Below are positions 12,870 through 17,659 of a DNA stretch of 17,659 nt, one piece after another. How positions within the stretch are numbered: the first letter of the stretch is position 1; each line of letters begins with the position of its first letter. A program made the position numbers and the translations under genes. Under the pieces are notes generated by a model. The model did no database searches and was not told where the DNA came from. It worked only from the letters and a program-made list of their open reading frames with translations. The DNA comes from an uncultured Eubacteriales bacterium. Its GTDB lineage: Bacteria; Bacillota; Clostridia; Peptostreptococcales; Anaerovoracaceae. Where the stretch lies: contig CADBSL010000066.1 of the NCBI GenBank assembly GCA_902797345.1, forward strand, positions 1 through 17,659. The letters run 5' to 3'.

Positions 12870-13742
12870 ATGGGAAATACACAGACAAAAGGTCACCTGG
12901 CGGCCTTTGTGACGATTTTGTTCTGGGGGACGACCTTCATTTCCACGAAGGTGCTCCTGCAGGATTTCCAGCCGGTGGAGATCCTGTTTTTCCGCTTTAC
13001 CATGGGACTGATCGCCTTGTTCATCGTCAATCCCCGAAGACTGAAGGGGACCACGGCGAAGCAGGAGCTGATGTTTGCGGGAGCGGGGATCTTCGGGATC
13101 ACCCTGTATTATCTGTTTGAAAATATCGCTTTGACCTATACCAGCGCTTCCAACGTGGGAGTCATCACCACCACGGCGCCGTTCTTTACGGCCATCCTGG
13201 CCTTCCTCTTTCTGAAGGATGAAAAGAAAGGCATCGGGTTTTTCATCGGCTTTGTGCTGGCCATCGCAGGGGTCTTCCTGATCAGCTTCAACGGCGCGTC
13301 TCTGGAACTGGACCCCAAGGGGGATCTGCTGGCGCTGATCGCGGCTTTGACCTGGGGCTTTTACTCGATCCTGATGAAGAAAATCACCGGATTCGGGTAT
13401 CCGACCCTGCTGGTGACCAGAAGAGTCTTTCTTTACGGGCTGATCTTCATGATCCCGGCGTTGATCCTCTTTGATTTCCGCCTGGGACCGGAACGGTTCC
13501 TGGATCCGGTGAATGTGGGGAACCTGCTGTTCCTGGGGCTGGGTGCTTCCGCCATGTGTTTCGTGACCTGGAATTACTCTGTAAAGATCCTGGGAGCGGT
13601 GAAGACCAGCGTATACATTTACCTGACGCCGGTGATCACGGTGGCTATGGCCTTTGTGATCCTGCACGAACCCATCACGCCGCTGTTGATCCTGGGCACG
13701 GTGCTGACCCTGCTGGGACTGGTGGTTTCCCAGCGAAAATAG
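12870..13742 (+). CDS. EamA/DMT family transporter
   Basis: A 290-aa integral membrane protein with about ten hydrophobic spans in two EamA repeats. The first repeat begins GHLAAFVTILFWGTTFISTK and ends near VLAIAGVFLISF; the second begins GDLLALIAALTWGFYSILMK and ends with ILGTVLTLLGLVVSQRK. The FWGTTF and TWGFYS segments and the TSASNVGVITTTAPFFTAIL segment before the middle are typical of drug/metabolite transporters. These move small metabolites or amino acids across the membrane; the substrate cannot be told from sequence. ATG 12870 is preferred over the GTG directly before it because AGGAAG is better spaced. It has its own consensus promoter and is a single-gene unit; no terminator is seen between its stop and the metK promoter. 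Confidence 0.9.
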   Translation: MGNTQTKGHLAAFVTILFWGTTFISTKVLLQDFQPVEILFFRFTMGLIALFIVNPRRLKGTTAKQELMFAGAGIFGITLYYLFENIALTYTSASNVGVITTTAPFFTAILAFLFLKDEKKGIGFFIGFVLAIAGVFLISFNGASLELDPKGDLLALIAALTWGFYSILMKKITGFGYPTLLVTRRVFLYGLIFMIPALILFDFRLGPERFLDPVNVGNLLFLGLGASAMCFVTWNYSVKILGAVKTSVYIYLTPVITVAMAFVILHEPITPLLILGTVLTLLGLVVSQRK

Positions 13743-13815
13743 GGGAAAGCCTGCTAAAATGTGACATTTCCGCGTTATTTCGGGGAATAATTGTGGAAAA
13801 AGTGTGGGAACCATG

Positions 13816-13844
13816 TTGACATTTTCCCCGTAACCATATAAAAT
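13816..13844 (+). promoter_or_regulatory. Promoter of the SAM riboswitch-metK unit
   Basis: TTGACA (13816-13821), 17-base spacer, TAAAAT (13839-13844). It starts transcription a few bases before the riboswitch. Confidence 0.8.
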
Positions 13845-13858
13845 TCTACTATTAGATA

Positions 13859-13956
13859 CCTTATCAAGAGTGGCAGAGGGACAGGCCCTGTGAAGCCCGG
13901 CAACCGGACGGTGTCCAAGGTGCTAATTCCTGCAGAAGCGATTCTGAAAGATGAGG
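13859..13956 (+). promoter_or_regulatory. SAM-I (S-box) riboswitch
   Basis: The aptamer carries the S-box core in order: CCTTATCAAGAG, GTGGCAGAGGGACAGGCCCT, GTGAAGCCCGGCAACC, GGTGTCCAAGGTGCTAATTC, CTGCAGAAGCGATTCTG, AAAGATGAGG. P1 pairs 13859-13865 with 13950-13956. The P1 3' strand (GAGGC, 13953-13957) can instead pair with GCCTC at 13974-13978, the 5' arm of the downstream hairpin, so this is a ready antiterminator switch. When SAM binds, P1 holds, the hairpin forms, and metK expression falls. Strong match to the known motif. Confidence 0.96.
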
Positions 13957-13973
13957 CGAAAAGTGCAATCAGG

Positions 13974-14000
13974 GCCTCTTCGGAAGAAGAGGCTTCCTAT
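13974..14000 (+). terminator. Expression-platform hairpin of the SAM riboswitch
   Basis: GCCTCTTC (13974-13981) and GAAGAGGC (13986-13993) form a perfect 8-bp stem with a GGAA loop. The tail is TTCCTATATT, a poor T-run for a terminator. It ends 12 bases before the GGGAGG ribosome binding site of metK without covering it, so termination is still the likelier mode. Confidence 0.75.
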
Positions 14001-14019
14001 ATTAAAGGGAGGTACAAAT

Positions 14020-15165
14020 ATGAGAAGATTATTCACATCCGAGTCCGTTACAGAAGGGCATCCGGATAAAATATGCGACCAGATCTCCGATGCGATCCTG
14101 GACGCGATCCTGGAACAGGATCCCATGGGGCGTGTGGCGGCGGAGACCACAGTGACCACCGGCATGGTGGCCGTGATGGGCGAGATCACCACCAATTGCT
14201 ACGTGGATATCCCGAAGCTGATCCGGAACGTGATCCGGGACATCGGGTATGACAGAGGAGAATACGGATTCGACGCGGACAACTGTGCCGTGATCACCAC
14301 CATCGACGAGCAGTCCGGGGACATCGCCATGGGCGTGGACCGGGACGGTGCCGGCGACCAGGGGATCATGTTCGGATATGCCTGCAATGAAACGAAGGAA
14401 CTGATGCCCATGCCGATCTCTCTGGCCCACAAACTGGCCCGGAAACTGGCAGAAGTCCGGAAGACCGGAGAGCTGGCTTATCTGCGCCCGGACGGGAAGA
14501 CCCAGGTAACCATCGAATACGAGGAGGGCGCTCCCAAGAGAGTGGACACCGTATTGATCTCCACGCAGCATGACCCGGAAGCGACTCAGGAACAGATCCG
14601 GAACGATCTCATCGAGCGCGTCATCAAACCCATCATCCCGGCGGAACTGCTGGATGACGAGACTAAATACATCATCAACCCCACCGGCCGGTTCGTTATC
14701 GGCGGTCCGGTAGGGGATTCCGGTCTGACCGGACGGAAGATCATCGTAGACACCTACGGCGGGTATGCCCGTCACGGCGGCGGCGCTTTCTCCGGGAAAG
14801 ACCCAACAAAGGTGGACAGAAGTGCTGCCTATGCGGCCCGGTATGCGGCGAAGAACATCGTGGCGGCGGGTCTGGCGGACAAATGCGAGATCCAGCTGGC
14901 GTATGCCATCGGCGTGGCGGAACCGGTATCCATTTTAGTGGAGACCTTCGGCACCGGCAAGATCGCCGATGAAAAGCTGGCAGAACTGGTGGCAGAGAAC
15001 TTTGTATTCACTCCCAAGGGCATCATCGAAGCCCTGGACCTGAGAAAACCCATCTACCGGCAGGTGGCCGCTTACGGGCACATGGGCCGGGAAGATCTGG
15101 GAGTATCCTGGGAAAAGACCGACAAGGCGGAGACCCTGCGGAAGGCAGCGGAAAAGCTCCTGTAA
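14020..15165 (+). CDS. metK: S-adenosylmethionine synthetase
   Basis: 381 aa, full length for MetK, which makes SAM from methionine and ATP in the cytoplasm. Signature segments: TSESVTEGHPDKICDQISDA with the ATP/methionine-contacting His14, Asp16 and Lys17; DRDGAGDQGIMFGYAC; FVIGGPVGDSGLTGRKIIVD; and GGGAFSGKDPTKVDRS, the Gly-rich phosphate loop. Start ATG 14020 is chosen over an upstream in-frame ATG at 13951, which lies within the riboswitch; AAAGGGAGG precedes 14020 at good spacing. Controlled by the SAM riboswitch directly upstream. lysC follows with its own promoter five bases after the stop codon, linking SAM synthesis and the aspartate pathway that feeds methionine. Confidence 0.98.
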   Translation: MRRLFTSESVTEGHPDKICDQISDAILDAILEQDPMGRVAAETTVTTGMVAVMGEITTNCYVDIPKLIRNVIRDIGYDRGEYGFDADNCAVITTIDEQSGDIAMGVDRDGAGDQGIMFGYACNETKELMPMPISLAHKLARKLAEVRKTGELAYLRPDGKTQVTIEYEEGAPKRVDTVLISTQHDPEATQEQIRNDLIERVIKPIIPAELLDDETKYIINPTGRFVIGGPVGDSGLTGRKIIVDTYGGYARHGGGAFSGKDPTKVDRSAAYAARYAAKNIVAAGLADKCEIQLAYAIGVAEPVSILVETFGTGKIADEKLAELVAENFVFTPKGIIEALDLRKPIYRQVAAYGHMGREDLGVSWEKTDKAETLRKAAEKLL

Positions 15166-15169
15166 ACCC

Positions 15170-15198
15170 TTGTCAGTAAGCCCTTTCCCATATATAAT
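15170..15198 (+). promoter_or_regulatory. Promoter of lysC
   Basis: TTGTCA (15170-15175), 17-base spacer, perfect TATAAT (15193-15198). The leader to the start codon is about 18 bases, too short for a lysine riboswitch. Confidence 0.75.
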
Positions 15199-15221
15199 AA
15201 TAGTTTGAGGGAGTGATACTC

Positions 15222-16571
15222 ATGGATATAAAAGTAGCAAAGTTTGGAGGCTCCTCTGTGGCGGATGCCATCCAAATGAGAAAAGTGAAAGAGATCATCG
15301 ACGCAGACCCTTCCCGCCGGTATATCGTCGTATCGGCTCCGGGGAAGCGCTTCGAAGAAGACAGTAAATTAACGGATCTTCTGTACCTGTGCAAGACCCA
15401 CGTGGAACACAACGTGCCCTTCCACCAGGTCTTCCAGGTGATCTGGGACCGGTTCAAGATCATGATCATGAACCTGGGGCTGGATCTGGACATCGATCCC
15501 TACTTCCTGGAGATCCGGGAAAATCTGCAGAACGGCGCCAGCGACGATTACATCGCCAGCCGGGGGGAATACCTCAGTGCGATCCTGTGCGCCAACTACT
15601 TCGGATTCGACTTTATCGACCCGAAGGACTACATCAAATTCGACACCAGCGGCAAGTTCATGGCAGAGGAGACCAATGCCCTTCTGGCGGCGGAACTCCC
15701 GAAGCACGAATACGCCGTGATCCCGGGTTTTTACGGGGCGAAGCTGGACGGCAGCATCAAAACCTTCTCCCGGGGCGGATCCGATATCACCGGCGCTCTG
15801 GTGGCGAAGGCCGTAGGGGCTTCCGTGTATGAGAACTGGACCGACGTATCGGGATTCCTGATGGCAGATCCCCGGATCATCGAGAACGCCAAACCCATCG
15901 CCACGGTCACTTACCGGGAGCTGAGGGAACTGTCCTACATGGGCGCTTCCGTTCTTCACGACGAAGCGGTCTTTCCGGTGAAGGAAGCGGACATCCCCAT
16001 CAACATCCGCAACACCAACGAGCCGGATAATCCCGGCACCATCATCCTTTCGGAAGTACCGGAAGGGGATACGGACGAGGTCATCACCGGCATTTCCGGC
16101 CGGAAGGGATATACCGTTATCGGCATCTACAAAGACGGGATGAACAACGAAGTGGGCTACATCAAGAGACTCCTGAGCATCCTGGAAAATTACAACATCC
16201 CCTTCGAGCACCTGCCCTCCGGCATCGATACGGCTTCCATCGTCATTTCCAATAAAAATGTGGAAGGGATCCTGGGAGACCTTATTGAAGACGTCCAGCG
16301 GCGGCTGACTCCGGACCACCTGGAAGTGAGCCAGGATCTGGCGCTGATCGCAACGGTGGGCCATGGGATGCACCGGCGGATCGGCGTTTCCGCCACCCTG
16401 TTCAACGCCCTGTATCAGGCCGGCGTCAACGTTCGGATGATCGACCAGGGCTCCAGTGAGCTGAGCATCATCATCGGCGTGGAGGAAGCGGATTTTGAAA
16501 AGGGCATCAAAGCCATTTACGAAGCCTTTGTGGAGAAAAAACTGTTGGCCAGGACCAACAAAGAGGTATAA
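15222..16571 (+). CDS. lysC: Aspartate kinase
   Basis: 449 aa, single-function aspartokinase: it phosphorylates aspartate, the first step toward lysine, threonine and methionine. The N-terminal kinase domain begins VAKFGGSSVAD (K7 to D14) and includes FSRGGSDITGALVAKAVGAS (about 182-201) with the ATP-contacting Asp, then ENWTDVSGFLMADPRI. Two C-terminal ACT domains follow, about 289-360 (GISGRKGYTVIGIYKDG...) and about 372-449 (LALIATVGHGMHRRIGVSAT, with VNVRMIDQGSSELSIIIGV), the place of amino acid feedback control. ATG 15222 is preferred to the GTG at 15213, because GAGGGAG sits 8 bases before it. No homoserine dehydrogenase fusion. No lysine riboswitch precedes it, so control is probably mainly by feedback. 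Confidence 0.96.
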   Translation: MDIKVAKFGGSSVADAIQMRKVKEIIDADPSRRYIVVSAPGKRFEEDSKLTDLLYLCKTHVEHNVPFHQVFQVIWDRFKIMIMNLGLDLDIDPYFLEIRENLQNGASDDYIASRGEYLSAILCANYFGFDFIDPKDYIKFDTSGKFMAEETNALLAAELPKHEYAVIPGFYGAKLDGSIKTFSRGGSDITGALVAKAVGASVYENWTDVSGFLMADPRIIENAKPIATVTYRELRELSYMGASVLHDEAVFPVKEADIPINIRNTNEPDNPGTIILSEVPEGDTDEVITGISGRKGYTVIGIYKDGMNNEVGYIKRLLSILENYNIPFEHLPSGIDTASIVISNKNVEGILGDLIEDVQRRLTPDHLEVSQDLALIATVGHGMHRRIGVSATLFNALYQAGVNVRMIDQGSSELSIIIGVEEADFEKGIKAIYEAFVEKKLLARTNKEV

Positions 16572-16573
16572 AA

Positions 16574-16825
16574 ATGAAAAACGTTTACCATGATATTGAG
16601 ATCGAGAACGACAGCCTGGAAGGGCTGGAAGACCATGACGCCATGGTCCAGTTCAAAGAGGAAGAAGCCCCGAGAAAACGCCGGGTGGAATACGACGAAA
16701 AAGGCCGGGTCCGGAAGGACAACAGCGGAAAATGGCTGAAGATCGGATTCCTGGTCATCGCCATCGTTCTGGTCAACCTGTATGCCTTCCACACCTGCGG
16801 TGCGGATCTGGCGAAGATATTATAA
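16574..16825 (+). CDS. Small single-pass membrane protein, 83 aa, unknown function
   Basis: The gene starts two bases after the lysC stop, with AAGAGG as ribosome binding site, so it should be translated together with lysC. Residues 1-52 are strongly charged and cytoplasmic-looking, acidic first (DIEIENDSLEGLEDHDAMVQ) then basic (APRKRRVEYDEKGRVRKDNS). A single hydrophobic span, WLKIGFLVIAIVLVNLYAFH, covers about 54-73, followed by a 10-residue tail with one Cys (TCGADLAKIL). The basic stretch just before the span suggests N-terminus inside. I do not recognise a family. Its place between lysC and secA may be conserved in relatives; a role in metabolism or secretion cannot be inferred from sequence. 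Confidence 0.72.
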   Translation: MKNVYHDIEIENDSLEGLEDHDAMVQFKEEEAPRKRRVEYDEKGRVRKDNSGKWLKIGFLVIAIVLVNLYAFHTCGADLAKIL

Positions 16826-16829
16826 ACGA

Positions 16830-16855
16830 AAGGGCAGCCGGTTCGGACTGCCCTT
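16830..16855 (+). terminator. Weak terminator-like hairpin between lysC unit and secA
   Basis: AAGGGCAG (16830-16837) pairs with CTGCCCTT (16848-16855), 8 bp. The tail CTGCTAAATG has no T-run, so it probably only attenuates or protects the upstream mRNA end; secA may get read-through. Confidence 0.5.
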
Positions 16856-16874
16856 CTGCTAAATGGAGAGAAAA

Positions 16875-17659
16875 ATGGGATTACTGGAAAAGATATTCGG
16901 AGATTTAAACGAAAAAGAAGTCAAAAAACTGGATAAGATCGCAAATCAGATCGAGGAACTGGAACCGGAGATCCACGCCCTGTCTCACGAAGAGCTGCGG
17001 GCCAAGACCGATGAATTCAAGCAGCGGCTGGCCGAGGGTGAGACGCTGGATGATCTGCTGCCGGAGGCCTTTGCGGTGTGCCGGGAAGCCTCCGTTCGGA
17101 CGCTGGGCATGCGGCATTTCCACGTTCAGCTCATCGGCGGCATCGTCCTGCACCAGGGCAAGATCGCTGAGATGAAGACCGGTGAAGGGAAGACCCTGGT
17201 GGCGACCCTGCCGGTATACCTGAATGCCCTGGAGGGCAAAGGCGTCCATGTGGTCACCGTCAATGACTACCTGGCCAAGCGTGATATGGAGTGGATGGGC
17301 AAGATCTACAAGTACCTGGGGATGAGCGTGGGCTGCATCGTCAACGGCCTGACCTCCCAGCAGCGGCAGGATGCCTACAACTGCGATATCACCTACGGGA
17401 CCAACAATGAATTTGGTTTTGACTATCTGAGAGACAATATGGCCGTTTCCAAGGAACGCCGGCTCCAGCGGGGCGCTCACTTCGCCATCGTGGACGAAGT
17501 GGACTCCGTCCTCATCGACGAAGCACGTACACCGCTGATCATTTCCGGCGAGGGAGACAATTCCACTGAAATGTACCAGCAGGCCCGGGATTTCGTTAAG
17601 AAACTCCGCCGGGACACGGACTACGAAGTGGATGAAAAAGACAAGAACGTGGCGCTGAC
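16875..17659 (+). CDS. secA: Preprotein translocase ATPase SecA, N-terminal part
   Basis: The first 261 codons; the gene runs off the right edge. SecA drives export through SecYEG at the inner membrane face by ATP hydrolysis. Seen: an N-terminal MGLLEKIFGDLNEKEVKKLD; the Walker A segment MKTGEGKT (100-107); the VNDYLAKRD segment (129-137); TYGTNNEFGFDYLRDNM (173-189); and Walker B DEVD (207-210) with SVLIDEARTPLIISG, which marks the border to the preprotein-binding domain. Start ATG 16875 follows GGAGAG. No separate strong promoter is visible in the short gap, so it may share the transcript of lysC through the leaky hairpin upstream. All key nucleotide-binding residues seen so far are intact. 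Confidence 0.97.
   Translation, partial: MGLLEKIFGDLNEKEVKKLDKIANQIEELEPEIHALSHEELRAKTDEFKQRLAEGETLDDLLPEAFAVCREASVRTLGMRHFHVQLIGGIVLHQGKIAEMKTGEGKTLVATLPVYLNALEGKGVHVVTVNDYLAKRDMEWMGKIYKYLGMSVGCIVNGLTSQQRQDAYNCDITYGTNNEFGFDYLRDNMAVSKERRLQRGAHFAIVDEVDSVLIDEARTPLIISGEGDNSTEMYQQARDFVKKLRRDTDYEVDEKDKNVAL

Noticed and set aside
12688..12888. N-terminal extension of the TtcA-like protein to 12888
   Set aside because: It would run through the gene's own promoter and the divergent transporter promoter, and PP-loop homologs start near MKEIL.
12828..13814. 328-aa minus-strand frame opposite the transporter
   Set aside because: Composition (Gln/Asp/His/Arg-rich) is a mirror of hydrophobic codons of the real transporter; no start signal.
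15369..16373. 334-aa minus-strand frame opposite lysC
   Set aside because: Antisense of a conserved aspartokinase; no family features.
1..17659. CRISPR array, prophage, transposon or toxin-antitoxin pair
   Set aside because: I saw no spaced direct repeats, integrase, transposase, or matching toxin-antitoxin motifs anywhere in the window.

Overview
The window looks like chromosomal DNA of a low-oxygen Gram-positive bacterium, most likely a GC-rich member of Clostridia. Supporting signs are strong AGGAGG-type ribosome binding sites, sigma-A promoters with near-consensus -35/-10 boxes, an S-box (SAM-I) riboswitch before metK, a Clostridia-style TtcA-like PP-loop protein, oxygen-sensitive-type flavoproteins, and codon third positions rich in G/C. 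I cannot name the genus. I see no insertion sequence, phage gene, CRISPR array, tRNA or rRNA; it reads as a stable core region with a few accessory genes.

Layout: (1) 1-80 is the start of larE on the minus strand, with a consensus promoter. (2) 233-3525 is a tightly spaced plus-strand operon: flavin reductase-like protein, diacylglycerol/lipid kinase with two unusual insertions, VOC protein, Cys-rich NADPH-dependent FMN reductase/iron-sulfur-flavoprotein-like protein, GNAT acetyltransferase. (3) 3550-4452, minus, is an unusual XRE-HTH + HisKA + receiver fusion with no kinase ATPase domain and a palindrome over its promoter. (4) 4644-6780 is a GT4 glycosyltransferase plus a zinc-ribbon single-pass membrane protein. 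(5) 6798-6960 carries a consensus promoter, a highly structured RNA segment and a T-tract, just before an unrecognised 211-aa protein (7035-7670). (6) 7642-8127 holds another promoter, a short ORF, two back-to-back hairpins and a bidirectional terminator. (7) 8126-10229, minus, is a two-component system: 7-TM LytS-type histidine kinase and a SARP-like response regulator. (8) 10347-11513 is a long AlaX-type alanyl-tRNA editing protein. (9) 11514-11985 is noncoding, with hairpins, a terminator and repeated TTTTCCACA motifs. (10) A divergent pair follows: TtcA-like tRNA thiolation enzyme (minus) and EamA/DMT transporter (plus). (11) 13816-15165 is promoter, SAM-I riboswitch and metK; 15170-16825 is promoter, lysC and a small membrane protein; from 16875 secA runs off the window.

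Functional links: metK and lysC place SAM synthesis and the entry step of aspartate-family amino acid synthesis (hence methionine) side by side, with SAM sensing visible only in front of metK. AlaX-type editing and TtcA-like thiolation are both tRNA quality or modification functions. The most unusual items are the ATPase-less HTH-HisKA-receiver fusion, the two structured noncoding segments around the unknown 211-aa gene, and the noncoding cluster of TTTTCCACA motifs.
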